A stretch of 41,558 nucleotides of DNA, from NCBI GenBank assembly GCA_964528595.1, contig CAZGTM010000034.1:1-41558 (forward strand). The letters run 5' to 3'. The position numbers were made by a program, and so were the translations under genes. This document shows positions 32,385 to 40,720 of this stretch, piece after piece. Below the pieces are notes generated by a model. The model was not told where the DNA came from. It did no database searches and saw only the letters and a list, made by a program, of their open reading frames with translations. This DNA is from CAYFKJ01 sp964528595. Its GTDB lineage: Bacteria; Pseudomonadota; Alphaproteobacteria; UBA2966. Every line of letters begins with the position of its first letter. Position 1 is the first letter of the stretch.

Positions 32385-33947
32385 ATGGCGGGGCAACCCA
32401 GACTCCTGAAGGCGATCACGACGGTCGGCGGCTATACCATGGCAAGCCGCATCCTGGGTTTCGTGCGCGATATCCTGATCGCTTCCATCCTGGGCGCGGG
32501 GCCCATTGCCGACGCCTTTTTCGTCGCCTTCAAGCTGCCCAACTTCTTCCGCCGCCTGTTCGCCGAGGGGGCCTTCAACGCGGGCTTCGTGCCGGTCTTT
32601 ACGGGGCTGCTGGAGAGCGACGGCAAGGACGCCGCCCGGCTGTTCGCCGAACAGGCGCTGGCGGTGCTGCTGGCGGTGCTGTTCGTGTTCGTTACGGCGG
32701 CGCAGATCCTCATGCCCTGGCTGATGATGGGTCTGGCGCCGGGTTTCATGGACGATCCCGCCAAGTTCGACCTGACGGTGCATCTCACCCGGCTCACCTT
32801 CCCCTACCTCCTGTTCATCTCGCTGGTCTCCCTGATGGGCGGCGTCTTGAACAGCCTGGGCCGCTTTGCCGCCATGGCGGCGACGCCGATCCTGCTCAAC
32901 CTCTGCCTGATCGGCGCCATCCTCGGGTTCGCCGAAGCGATGCCGAGCGCCGGCCACGCGCTGGCCTGGGGCGTTGCCGTGGCCGGCATGGTGCAGTTCC
33001 TCTGGGTGATGGCGGCGCTCGGGCGCGAGGGCATCAAGCTCAAGCTGCCGCGTCCCCGCTTCACGCCCCGCGTCGTCGAACTGTTGAAACTGATGGCGCC
33101 GATCGCGGTGGGCGCGGGCATCGTGCAGATCGCATTGGTCATCGATATCATACTTGCCTCGCTGCTGCCCGAGGGTTCGGTGAGCTTCCTGTTTTACGCC
33201 GATCGTTTGAACCAATTGCCTATCGGCGTCGTCGGCGTCGCCGTGGGCACGGCGTTGCTGCCGCTGCTGTCGCGCCAGATCGCGGCGGGCAACGAGGAAG
33301 ACGCCCTGCACGCCCAGAACCGCGCCGTCGAATTCTCGCTGCTGCTCGCCCTGCCGGCGGGGGTGGCCCTGTTCGTCATCGCCGAGCCCTTGATCAAGGT
33401 GTTGTTCGAACGCGGCGCTTTCGATGCCCACACGACGCACCAGACGGCCATGGCGCTGCAGGCCTATGCCGTGGGCCTGCCGGCTTATGTGCTGGTCAAG
33501 GTTCTGGCGCCCGGCTTCTTCGCCCGGCGCGACACCAAAACGCCGGTGCGCATCGGGTTGATTGCGCTCGGCGTCAATCTGGTGCTCAACGTCATCCTGA
33601 TGATCCCCCTGAAGCACGTCGGCCTGGCGCTGGCCACCGCCATCGCCTCGTGGCTCAACGTCGCCATGCTCTACTGGACGCTCAACAAGCAGGGCCACTT
33701 CCGCATCGACGAGCGGCTGAAATTCAGGCTCAAACGGACCTTCATGTCCACCGTCATCATGGGCGTCATCCTGCTGGCCGTCTCCACGGCCCTGGCGCCC
33801 TGGCTCGACGCCAATCCGGTCATGCGCACCTTCGCCCTGGTGATCCTGGTGGTGGGCGGTCTGGCGGTCTACGGCGGGGCGACGGAGTTCACGGGCGCGG
33901 CCCGTTTTTCCGATCTCAAGAACCAGCTACGCGGCACCGACGGTTGA
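32385..33947 (+). CDS. murJ: Lipid II flippase MurJ
   Basis: Integral membrane protein of 520 residues of the MATE-like MviN family that flips lipid II across the inner membrane for peptidoglycan synthesis. About fourteen hydrophobic helices are seen. Typical early motifs are GGYTMASRILGFVRDILIASILGAGPIADAFFVAFKLPNFFRRLFAEGAFNAGFVPVF (pieces SRILGFVRD and FRRLFAEGAFNAGFVP); later FYADRLNQLPIGVVGVAVGTALLPLLSRQ and GFFARRDTKTPVRIG are also conserved. ATG 32385 follows AAGG. Followed by trpS on the same strand. Confidence 0.96.
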   Translation: MAGQPRLLKAITTVGGYTMASRILGFVRDILIASILGAGPIADAFFVAFKLPNFFRRLFAEGAFNAGFVPVFTGLLESDGKDAARLFAEQALAVLLAVLFVFVTAAQILMPWLMMGLAPGFMDDPAKFDLTVHLTRLTFPYLLFISLVSLMGGVLNSLGRFAAMAATPILLNLCLIGAILGFAEAMPSAGHALAWGVAVAGMVQFLWVMAALGREGIKLKLPRPRFTPRVVELLKLMAPIAVGAGIVQIALVIDIILASLLPEGSVSFLFYADRLNQLPIGVVGVAVGTALLPLLSRQIAAGNEEDALHAQNRAVEFSLLLALPAGVALFVIAEPLIKVLFERGAFDAHTTHQTAMALQAYAVGLPAYVLVKVLAPGFFARRDTKTPVRIGLIALGVNLVLNVILMIPLKHVGLALATAIASWLNVAMLYWTLNKQGHFRIDERLKFRLKRTFMSTVIMGVILLAVSTALAPWLDANPVMRTFALVILVVGGLAVYGGATEFTGAARFSDLKNQLRGTDG

Positions 33948-34073
33948 CCTTAGGCCCGGTGCGGGCCATAACACCGCCCGCGCGCCGCTGATTGAGGGGC
34001 TGGTGGCTTGCCCACCGGGCGGTGCGACGATCGACGCCCGTGTCCAAAGCGAGCTTATGAAGGTTTGAAGACA

Positions 34074-35090
34074 ATGAGTGATCTGCGCGTTTCCAACCGT
34101 ATCTTTTCCGGCGTCCAACCGACCGGCAACCTCCACCTCGGCAACTACCTCGGCGCCATCCGCAACTGGGTGACCTTGCAGGCCGATTACGAGTGCATCT
34201 ACTGCATGGTCGACCTGCACGCCATCACGGTGTTCCAGGACCCGGACGAACTGAAGGCCTCGACCCGCGAGGTTGCCGCCAGCCTGCTGGCCGCCGGCAT
34301 CGACCCCAAGGGCTCCATCGTCTTCAACCAGAGCCAGGTGCATGCCCATGCCGAGCTGGCCTGGATCTTCAACTGCGTGGCCAAGCTCGGCTGGCTCAAC
34401 CGCATGACCCAGTTCAAGGAAAAGGCCGGCAAGCACCGCGAAAACGCCTCGGTCGGGCTTTACGCCTATCCCAACCTGATGGCGGCGGACATCCTGGTCT
34501 ACCTCGCCACCCACGTGCCGGTGGGCGAAGACCAGAAGCAGCACCTGGAGCTCACCCGCGATATCGCCCAGTCGTTCAATTCGGCGTACGGCGTCGACTT
34601 CTTCCCGCTGACCGAACCCTTGATCTTCGGTGAGGCGACGCGGGTGATGAGCCTGCGTGACGGCTCGAAAAAGATGTCGAAGTCCGAAGCCTCCGACATG
34701 AGCCGCATCAATCTGACCGACGGCCCGGAAGACATCGCCAAGAAGATCCGCAAGGCCAAGACCGATCCGGAGGCCTTGCCCAGCGAGGGCAAGGGTCTGG
34801 AGGAGCGGCCGGAGGCGGCGAACCTTGTCGGCATTTACGCCGCCCTTTCCAACCAGTCCGTCGACGGCGTCTGCGCCCAGTTCGGCGGTTCCGAGTTTTC
34901 CCAGTTCAAGAAGGAAATGGTGGACCTGGCGGTGGCGGAGCTTTCGCCCATCACGACGGAGATGCAGCGGCTGGTGGCCGATCCCGGTTACGTCGACGGC
35001 GTGCTGCGCGACGGCGCGGAGAGGGCGGCGGCGCTGGCCGATCCGATTTTGGCCGAAGCGCAGGATTTGATCGGTTTCCTCCGGCCCTAG
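34074..35090 (+). CDS. trpS: Tryptophanyl-tRNA synthetase
   Basis: Class I aminoacyl-tRNA synthetase of 338 residues that charges tRNA-Trp. The HIGH-equivalent is PTGNLHLGNYLG (near residues 16-27) and the KMSKS loop is KKMSKSEASDM (near 199-209); YCMVDLHAIT and MAADILVYLATHVPVGEDQKQHLELTRDIA are family hallmarks. ATG 34074 follows GAAGG and TTGAAG; the frame is open to 34008 but those residues are unlike the family. The 126-base gap before it has two short hairpins (GGCCCG-GTG-CGGGCC near 33953) and no T-box, which would be unexpected in this group. Confidence 0.97.
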   Translation: MSDLRVSNRIFSGVQPTGNLHLGNYLGAIRNWVTLQADYECIYCMVDLHAITVFQDPDELKASTREVAASLLAAGIDPKGSIVFNQSQVHAHAELAWIFNCVAKLGWLNRMTQFKEKAGKHRENASVGLYAYPNLMAADILVYLATHVPVGEDQKQHLELTRDIAQSFNSAYGVDFFPLTEPLIFGEATRVMSLRDGSKKMSKSEASDMSRINLTDGPEDIAKKIRKAKTDPEALPSEGKGLEERPEAANLVGIYAALSNQSVDGVCAQFGGSEFSQFKKEMVDLAVAELSPITTEMQRLVADPGYVDGVLRDGAERAAALADPILAEAQDLIGFLRP

Positions 35091-35130
35091 GCCGGAACTC
35101 TTGTGGCAGTGCGATAGCCGCCCCATGTAA

Positions 35131-36129
35131 ATGGTTATGGAACGCATCACGGACTTCTTTTCGCGCAGGCCCAGCCTGCCAAACTTCTCCGTGCCCCGGC
35201 TCGAGGGCAAGGTGGGCAAGACACTCGGTGGAACGGCGCTCGCCCTGATCGTGTTGGCGGTGCTTTATTATCCCATCGGCATGATGATGGTGCACAGCAT
35301 CAACGATGACCTGCGCTACGATCCGGCGGAAGCCAGCGTGCCCGAAGGCGCCAGTTTCGCCGTGGCCGCCACCGCCGACCTGATCGGCCGCGAGGTGAAC
35401 CAGTCGCGCTGGGTGGCCAACGACCCCTGGTTCATGCCCGGCGCGGCGCTCGACAACATGCCGGCTTTCCAGCAGGGCGTGGTTTCGGCGCTGGCCCGTT
35501 TCGCCTTTGAACTGACGGACCAGATCGGCCGCACGCGGGGCTCGAGCCAGACCGACAAGGACCTCCAGGAAGCCGCCGGGCTACTGCAGTATTCCGGCAC
35601 CAAATGGGTGTTCGATTTCTCCACCTCACTGGCCCCAACCGCGACGTCGGAAGCCCAGTACCGCAAAGCGCGCCGCTCGCTGTTGGCCTTCAACAAACGC
35701 CTGGCGAACGGCAATGCCGTGTTTGACCGCCGGGCCGACAACCTGCTGGCGACGCTCGACCGCATGGCGCTTGATCTCGGGTCGTCCTCAGCCGCCCTCG
35801 ACGTGCACATCGCGGAACATTCCGGCGCCATCCTCGACTTCGGCGCCGACGATTTGTTCTACAGCGTCAAGGGCCAGCTCTACGGCTACACCATATTGCT
35901 GCGCCAGCTCGGCCGGGATTTCGGCAACATCATCGCCGAGCGCGAACTGAGCAAATCCTGGGCGCTGATGATGAAGAGCTTCGAACACGCCGCCGCGCTC
36001 GACCCGCTGGTCATCGTCAACGGCTCGCCCGACGGCCAGGCCCTGCCGAGCCACCTCGCCTCACAGGGTTTTTATCTCCTCCGGGCGCGCACGCAATTGC
36101 GCGAAATTACGAATATCCTATTGAAATAG
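35131..36129 (+). CDS. DUF2333 family membrane-anchored protein
   Basis: Protein of 332 residues, function unknown. One N-terminal membrane helix (about residues 32-54, ALALIVLAVLYYPIGMMMV) and a large domain outside it. SINDDLRYDP, FAVAATADLIGREVNQSRWVANDPWFMPGAALDNMPAFQQG and the ending HLASQGFYLLRARTQLREIT are typical of DUF2333. The pattern suggests a periplasmic domain tethered to the inner membrane. Located between trpS and the Nfu gene, where many Rhodospirillales have a stress protein. Start ATG 35131 or 35137. Confidence 0.85.
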   Translation: MVMERITDFFSRRPSLPNFSVPRLEGKVGKTLGGTALALIVLAVLYYPIGMMMVHSINDDLRYDPAEASVPEGASFAVAATADLIGREVNQSRWVANDPWFMPGAALDNMPAFQQGVVSALARFAFELTDQIGRTRGSSQTDKDLQEAAGLLQYSGTKWVFDFSTSLAPTATSEAQYRKARRSLLAFNKRLANGNAVFDRRADNLLATLDRMALDLGSSSAALDVHIAEHSGAILDFGADDLFYSVKGQLYGYTILLRQLGRDFGNIIAERELSKSWALMMKSFEHAAALDPLVIVNGSPDGQALPSHLASQGFYLLRARTQLREITNILLK

Positions 36130-36263
36130 TAGGTTATTTTTGCGGCGGCCAAATCCCTAACAGAGGTGTGGGCGAATTCGCCGCACCAGGGAAAGCTTGA
36201 TTTTCCCGATCCAGTCAGCCACATAGGGAAGTGAACGCGCATTAATTCCTGCGGAGAGCACTC

Positions 36264-36803
36264 ATGTTTATCCAGACCGAAGCGACACCCAACCCGGCGA
36301 CCATCAAGTTTATCCCCGGCGAAGCCGTGATGGAGCATGGTACGGCCAATTTCGCCGATGCCGCCTCCGCCGGCGGTTCGCCGCTGGCCAGCCGCATCTT
36401 CGAGGTCGATGGCGTTGCCGGCGTCTTCTTCGGTACCGACTTCATCAGCGTCACCAAGGGCGGCGTCGACTGGACGGAAATCAAGCCCGCCGTGCTGGGC
36501 GCCATCATGGATCACTACACCTCCGGCGCGCCGGTCATCGAGAAGGCGGAAGAAACGGCCGACGAGCAGGATGAAGACGGCGTCGTGATGCAGATCAAGG
36601 AACTGCTCGACCAGCGCGTCCGGCCCGCCGTGGCGCAGGACGGCGGCGATATTATTTTTCATGGTTTCGAGGACGGCGTGGTGCATCTCGAGATGCACGG
36701 CGCGTGCGCCGGTTGCCCGAGTTCGACCATGACATTGAAACATGGCATCGAAAATATGCTCAGGCATTACATCCCGGAAGTGATGGAAGTCCGCGAAGTT
36801 TAA
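36264..36803 (+). CDS. NifU-family iron-sulphur scaffold protein (Nfu)
   Basis: Fe-S cluster carrier of 179 residues. The N-terminal Nfu_N domain starts MFIQTEATPNPATIKFIPGE; the C-terminal NifU domain has the cluster-binding CxxC at Cys148 and Cys151 (HGACAGCPSST), followed by LKHGIENMLRHYIPEV. An acidic linker (about 92-106) joins the two. This is the Nfu type found next to trpS/tsaB in Alphaproteobacteria, involved in delivery of 4Fe-4S clusters to target enzymes. GGAGAG lies before ATG 36264. A hairpin follows at 36828-36850. Confidence 0.95.
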   Translation: MFIQTEATPNPATIKFIPGEAVMEHGTANFADAASAGGSPLASRIFEVDGVAGVFFGTDFISVTKGGVDWTEIKPAVLGAIMDHYTSGAPVIEKAEETADEQDEDGVVMQIKELLDQRVRPAVAQDGGDIIFHGFEDGVVHLEMHGACAGCPSSTMTLKHGIENMLRHYIPEVMEVREV

Positions 36804-36827
36804 GGGTTTTCCAGAACGACAAAATTT

Positions 36828-36850
36828 GGCGTTTTTTGGGACAAAACGCC
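36828..36850 (+). terminator. Hairpin after nfu, weak terminator candidate
   Basis: GGCGTTTT (36828-36835), seven-base loop, AAAACGCC (36843-36850). The T-run sits inside the first arm rather than after the stem, so function as terminator is uncertain. Confidence 0.4.
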
Positions 36851-36853
36851 GCA

Positions 36854-36882
36854 TAGACAACGCACCTCAAAATCGCTATAAG
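36854..36882 (+). promoter_or_regulatory. Strong sigma-70-like promoter for glucosaminidase leader
   Basis: TAGACA (36854-36859), 17 bases, TATAAG (36877-36882). Start expected near 36890, which would leave a 5' leader of about 207 bases before the GTG at 37097. Confidence 0.65.
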
Positions 36883-36889
36883 GCGCCAC

Positions 36890-37096
36890 CAAACGGGGGC
36901 GGCGTGAGCCGTTGAGTGGGACCTCGCCCGGACGTCCGCACCTTCGGGCCGGGCTGTGCGGGGCCACCCGGTGAAGGCGCGACGACGGGCCGTGACAACG
37001 CAAGAATGTCGGTCCCAAGCCGCGAAGGATACCGGGTCAGAAGCTGAGTTGAGAAGCTTGAGTCCGACGTTTGAACAAATTCGACGAGGAAGCGCC
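36890..37096 (+). ncRNA. Structured 5' leader, candidate riboregulator or small RNA
   Basis: About 207 bases between the promoter and the glucosaminidase start, with no supported gene. Complementary segments are dense: GCCCGG (36926-36931) with CCGGGC (36949-36954); CCGCAC (36936-36941) with GTGCGG (36956-36961), which interlocks with the first pair and so is either a pseudoknot or an alternative fold; C(UUCG)G at 36942-36947; GTGG with CCAC enclosing them (36916-36919, 36964-36967); an imperfect stem-loop at 36987-37016; and AAGCT...AGCTT at 37041-37059. It does not show the conserved cores of RNase P, SRP, tmRNA, 6S or the cobalamin riboswitch that I can recall. Function is inferred from structure and position only. 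Confidence 0.45.
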
Positions 37097-38308
37097 GTGA
37101 AGTCCCATACCGTTCGACCCGGGTTTGCCGGGTTGCATGTTTCTCGCTTCGACCGCGTCTATCTTGGCATTTTAGGGCTTTGCATCGCCGTCCTTCTGAC
37201 GGCGGTCGGCCTTGACGGCATCCGCGCCCTGGGCGAGCGGACCGAAAGCGTCCGCGCCGTGGCGGCGATCGCGCCGCTCAAGGCGCGGCAGCCGGACCAC
37301 GACCCTCAGACACGGGAAGAAGTCGCGGCGGCGCCTCTGCCGGCGCCGACGCCGGTCAGCGCCGATCAGCCGGCGGTGGTGCCATTGGCGCTCTCCTCGG
37401 CGGTTGACGAAGGCACCGACGCACCGGTCTTCATGGCGGCGCTGCCGCACTACAATATGTTCGGACAGCCGGCCGAGCCGGCCCCCCTCGCCAAACGGAT
37501 CAAGGCCGTTACCGGCGTCGTGCGGGTGGCCACCGCCGCCGACCTCGACGACAAATTCGCCCAGGCCGGCTTCCGCCTCGAAGACATCAAGGGCGGCGCC
37601 GACGTGCCCCGCCTGACGCTGGTCAGCCTGCCGCGCGATTTGTCGGGCCTGCGCTCGGTCAAGGCGCGCAAGAGCCTGTTCATCCGGGGCATGCTGCCGC
37701 TGGTGCTGCAGGCCAACGAAGCCGTGCGCAAAGACCGCCAACGTCTGCTCAAGCTGATGGCCCGCGGCGCGGCGCTGGGCGCCACCGACCAGACGTGGGT
37801 CGCCGAACTGGCGGAACGCTACGGCATCGAAAAACTTGAGGGCAAGGCGCGCCTGAAAGAGTTGAAGCGGCGCGTCGATATCGTGCCGCCGTCGATGGCG
37901 CTGGCCCAGGCGGCGGAAGAATCCGGTTGGGGCACCTCGCGCTTCGCCGTCGAAGCCAACGCGGTGTTCGGCCAGTGGACCTACAAAAAAGGTCAGGGCA
38001 TCGTTCCCGCCAAGCGCGATGAGGGCAAGCGCCACGAGGTCAAGGCCTTTGAGGGTCTACGCCACTCCATCGCCGCCTACATCGGCAACCTCAACACCCA
38101 TTGGGCCTATGTCGATTTCCGCATCGCCCGCGAACAGGCCCGCCGCCAAGGCGGCCGCCTCACGGGAAGCGCGCTGCTGCCGACCCTGAAGCGCTATTCG
38201 CAACGCGGCGAGGCTTATCTCAAGACCATCGGCACCATCATGCGCGTCAACGGCCTGTCGGCCTACGACCGCGCCCGCCTGCAAGAACCGGTGGGCCAGG
38301 ATACCTGA
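37097..38308 (+). CDS. Bax-like glucosaminidase domain protein
   Basis: Envelope protein of 403 residues, predicted to cleave or bind peptidoglycan glycan strands. One membrane helix (about residues 20-40, VYLGILGLCIAVLLTAVGL) is followed by a Pro/Ala-rich linker, and a C-terminal glucosaminidase/Bax domain (about 265-390): PPSMALAQAAEESGWGTSRFAVEANAVFGQWTY includes the catalytic-type Glu of A-x-E-S-x-W-G, and LRHSIAAYIGNLNTHWAYVDFR completes the fold. GTG 37097 is chosen because GAGGAAG lies six bases upstream; an in-frame GTG at 36956 would translate the structured leader. The hydrolase activity is inferred from the family, not shown. Confidence 0.88.
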   Translation: MKSHTVRPGFAGLHVSRFDRVYLGILGLCIAVLLTAVGLDGIRALGERTESVRAVAAIAPLKARQPDHDPQTREEVAAAPLPAPTPVSADQPAVVPLALSSAVDEGTDAPVFMAALPHYNMFGQPAEPAPLAKRIKAVTGVVRVATAADLDDKFAQAGFRLEDIKGGADVPRLTLVSLPRDLSGLRSVKARKSLFIRGMLPLVLQANEAVRKDRQRLLKLMARGAALGATDQTWVAELAERYGIEKLEGKARLKELKRRVDIVPPSMALAQAAEESGWGTSRFAVEANAVFGQWTYKKGQGIVPAKRDEGKRHEVKAFEGLRHSIAAYIGNLNTHWAYVDFRIAREQARRQGGRLTGSALLPTLKRYSQRGEAYLKTIGTIMRVNGLSAYDRARLQEPVGQDT

Positions 38309-38315
38309 CCAAGCG

Positions 38316-38344
38316 GCCGTCCCGAGAGGGCGGCTTTATTTTTT
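38316..38344 (+). terminator. Intrinsic terminator between glucosaminidase and deacetylase genes
   Basis: GCCG-T-CCC, tetraloop GAGA, GGGCGGC (38316-38334), then TTTATTTTTT. One bulged T. It lies in the convergent gap and overlaps the last codons of the deacetylase gene. Confidence 0.75.
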
Positions 38345-39367
38345 CGGAACATAGAATTGGCGGCCGAGCCAGCGCCAGCGGCCATCCTTGGTGCGCATGG
38401 TGCAGTTGACGCGCGAGCGTCCCGGCGGGAAGGGCTTCTCGAAGCGGACCTCGAAACGGCTCGGCCCCAGGCGTTCGATGCGCACCGGATGCTCCAGGTG
38501 CGAAGCGAAGCAGTTGAGGCGGCCGATGCCCGGCACGGTCTCCGTCAGGGTAAAGCCGAACGAGGGCGGGTTTTGCCGCAACGTCATATCGGCCGGCGCG
38601 ATTTCGGCCACCGCGATGGGCAGCGCATTGACCGCCAGCCGGAAACGCTCGATGCCGCCGTAGGCCTGATTGAGGGCGAAGCGCGGCAGATAGAAGAAGT
38701 CGGGCCCGGCCACGGCGACGCCGGAGTGCTGCCCGAAGGCGGCCTTGAAACCGTTGCTGATCAGGTGATCCCGAAGCGCCAAGTTGGCTTCGCCGTAGGG
38801 GTAGGCGAATATCTGGGGGATCCGGCCGAGGTGGAGGAGATACTGCTGATCGGCGCGTTCGATATCCGCCGCGTTGGCTTCTATTGAGGCCGCCGACATG
38901 TGGGCGTGGGCCGCGCCGTGATGGCCGATCTCGACGCCCGCCTCGTCAAGCTCGCGGATCTGCGCCCAGGTCATGTAGTTGGAACTGCGGCCGACCTGGT
39001 CGGTTGAGACGAAGACGGTGAAGGGAAAACCCGCCGCCTTCAGGCGCGGCCAGGCTTCGCGATGGACCGAGGCATAGGCGTCGTCGATGGTGATGGCGAC
39101 GCTGCGGTCGGGCAGGGGCTGGCCGTTCATGATCGCGTCGACGACGGCGGAGAGCGGCAGGACGGAATAGCCGCCGCTCTGCAACTCCGCGATGTGGGCC
39201 TCGAACTGGTCCAGCCGGATGTTGGTCGACGGCAGCGCGGTTTCACCAAACCGGTGGTACATCAGCACCACGGCGTGCGGCGGCTCGGCCCTGGCCGGCA
39301 AGGCCCCGGCCAACAGCGCCAGCGCCAGGCCGGCCAATACTCCGAAACTTCTGATACGCGCACCCAT
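38336..39367 (-). CDS. Secreted polysaccharide deacetylase (CE4/NodB fold)
   Basis: Protein of 343 residues with a signal peptide (MGARIRSFGVLAGLALALLAGALPARA). The NodB fold is seen in VVLMYHRFGE, the Asp-Asp motif ITIDDAY, the His-rich metal motif GHHGAAHAHMS and FAYPYGEAN. The family removes acetyl groups from N-acetylglucosamine polymers, here possibly peptidoglycan or an exopolysaccharide. ATG 39367 is preceded by AAGGTGA and starts the signal peptide; GTG 39376 is also in frame. It starts 10 bases after the D-Ala-D-Ala dipeptidase stop, so the two are likely one transcript. Confidence 0.9.
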   Translation of the reverse strand: MGARIRSFGVLAGLALALLAGALPARAEPPHAVVLMYHRFGETALPSTNIRLDQFEAHIAELQSGGYSVLPLSAVVDAIMNGQPLPDRSVAITIDDAYASVHREAWPRLKAAGFPFTVFVSTDQVGRSSNYMTWAQIRELDEAGVEIGHHGAAHAHMSAASIEANAADIERADQQYLLHLGRIPQIFAYPYGEANLALRDHLISNGFKAAFGQHSGVAVAGPDFFYLPRFALNQAYGGIERFRLAVNALPIAVAEIAPADMTLRQNPPSFGFTLTETVPGIGRLNCFASHLEHPVRIERLGPSRFEVRFEKPFPPGRSRVNCTMRTKDGRWRWLGRQFYVPKK

Positions 39368-39377
39368 GAGCGTCACC

Positions 39378-39926
39378 TTACATCATTCCCGCACCGGATT
39401 CTTGGTCGCCGAGAACGGCGTAGCGCCGGGCATCGAAAAGCTGGTAGTGCCACCACTCGTTGCGGTAAAAATCCCAGCCCGCCGCCGTCATGATGCCCAG
39501 CAGCAGCAGCCGCCCCCGCTTCGCTTCCGCCGAAACCGACCCGTCGCCGTGATGGGACCGCGCACTCAGGTCGTCGAAGGCGGTTCCCATGTCGACCGGG
39601 CCGCCGTCTTCGGTCAGCAGGGTCAGATCGACCGCGACGCCCCGGCTGTGGGGCGAGCCACGCCAGGGCGGCGCCAGGAAATCGGGGTCGGGCGTGTGAC
39701 GCCACAGCGCCCACTGGGCCTCGGCGGGCCGGAAGGCATCGAATATCTTGAGGCGCAGACCGAGGTCGGCGGCCAGGACGATCGCCCGGGCCAGGGCCGC
39801 CGCCGCGTCCGCGTGGAGAAAGCAGGCGGCGCGGCGGTATACGGGCTCGCCCGTGAAATTGTCCGCTGAGGCGTAGGCGATATCGAACTCGACGTCGAAC
39901 TCGGGTGGCGCTATCTCGACAAGCAT
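39378..39926 (-). CDS. ddpX: D-alanyl-D-alanine dipeptidase (VanX/DdpX family)
   Basis: Zinc enzyme of 182 residues that hydrolyses the D-Ala-D-Ala dipeptide. The metal and catalytic motifs are present: SPHSRGVAVD, with the His and Asp zinc ligands, and EWWHY, with the catalytic Glu and third His ligand. No signal peptide, so it acts in the cytoplasm as in E. coli DdpX. A recycling role for D-alanine released from peptidoglycan is inferred, supported by AmpG elsewhere in the window. Nothing here (no vanHA-like genes) suggests glycopeptide resistance. Divergent from tsaB. Confidence 0.93.
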   Translation of the reverse strand: MLVEIAPPEFDVEFDIAYASADNFTGEPVYRRAACFLHADAAAALARAIVLAADLGLRLKIFDAFRPAEAQWALWRHTPDPDFLAPPWRGSPHSRGVAVDLTLLTEDGGPVDMGTAFDDLSARSHHGDGSVSAEAKRGRLLLLGIMTAAGWDFYRNEWWHYQLFDARRYAVLGDQESGAGMM

Positions 39927-39988
39927 GGCAAAAGCTAATCCGGTTCGTGCTACACAAGCAAGGCGGATCGTCAGACACGGGAAACGAC

Positions 39989-40720
39989 ATGCCGGGTGAG
40001 ACCCCGAGGCCTCAAAAAGAGCTGGTCACGCTGGCTTTCGACACGACGCTGGAGACCTGTTCGGTGGCCGTCGTCGCCGGCGCGAAGACGCTTGCCCACC
40101 GCGCCGAACAACTGGGCCGGGGGCACGCCGAAGCCCTGCTGCCGATGATCGAGGCCGTGATGGCGGAGGCCGGAACCGGTTACGACGGGCTGGATCTGGT
40201 TGCCGTGACCACCGGTCCGGGCACCTTCACGGGCCAGCGCATCGGCTTGGCCGCCGCAAGGGGCATCGGATTGGCCCGCGGCTTGCCCGTACAGGGCGTC
40301 TCGACCTTGGAAACCTTGGCCTGGATGGCCGGTGGGAACGGTCTTGAGGCGGCGGATGGCTACATATTCGTGGCCCTGGATGCCCGCCGCGGCGAGGTTT
40401 ACGGCCAATGCTTTGAGCTGCCTTTGGCGCCGGGCGGCAACAGCTCCGCACCGGCCTGCCTGCCGGCTGCTGACATCGCTGGGTTGGCGCCCCCCGGCCC
40501 CGGGGTCATCGTCGGCTCTGGCGCAGCGCTGGTATCGCCCCACTTGAAGTCGGCGCAAATCCTTCCGCGGGTACTTGATCGGTCGACGACAGCCGACGCC
40601 GTCGCGGTGGCCCAACTGGCCGTCCGGCGGGTCAGGACGGACGGCTTACCCCAGGATCCACCGGCGCCGCTTTACCTCAGGGCGCCGGACGCCAAGTTGC
40701 CGGGCGGAAAATCGCCGTGA
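39989..40720 (+). CDS. tsaB: tRNA threonylcarbamoyladenosine biosynthesis protein TsaB
   Basis: Partner of TsaD in making t6A37 in ANN-decoding tRNAs. The protein has 243 residues. It opens with LAFDTTLETCSVAVV, and the family motif GPGTFTGQRIGLAAARGIGLA lies near residues 80-100; LDARRGEVYGQCF follows. ATG 39989 has GGGAAA upstream; an in-frame start at 39905 would extend into the divergent ddpX gene. Its stop overlaps the rimI start by four bases (GTGA), so the two are translationally coupled. Confidence 0.95.
   Translation: MPGETPRPQKELVTLAFDTTLETCSVAVVAGAKTLAHRAEQLGRGHAEALLPMIEAVMAEAGTGYDGLDLVAVTTGPGTFTGQRIGLAAARGIGLARGLPVQGVSTLETLAWMAGGNGLEAADGYIFVALDARRGEVYGQCFELPLAPGGNSSAPACLPAADIAGLAPPGPGVIVGSGAALVSPHLKSAQILPRVLDRSTTADAVAVAQLAVRRVRTDGLPQDPPAPLYLRAPDAKLPGGKSP

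Noticed and set aside
33948..34073. Possible T-box or tRNA-like leader before trpS
   Set aside because: Only short GC stems are present; no T-box consensus, no terminator/antiterminator pair, and this class is not expected in Alphaproteobacteria.
36890..37096. Identity of the leader as RNase P, tmRNA, 6S, SRP RNA or a cobalamin riboswitch
   Set aside because: The conserved cores of these RNAs that I know are not found; kept as an unnamed structured leader.
39378..39926. Vancomycin-resistance gene vanX
   Set aside because: Same enzyme family, but no vanH/vanA-like ligase genes nearby and a Gram-negative context; a D-alanine recycling dipeptidase is more likely.
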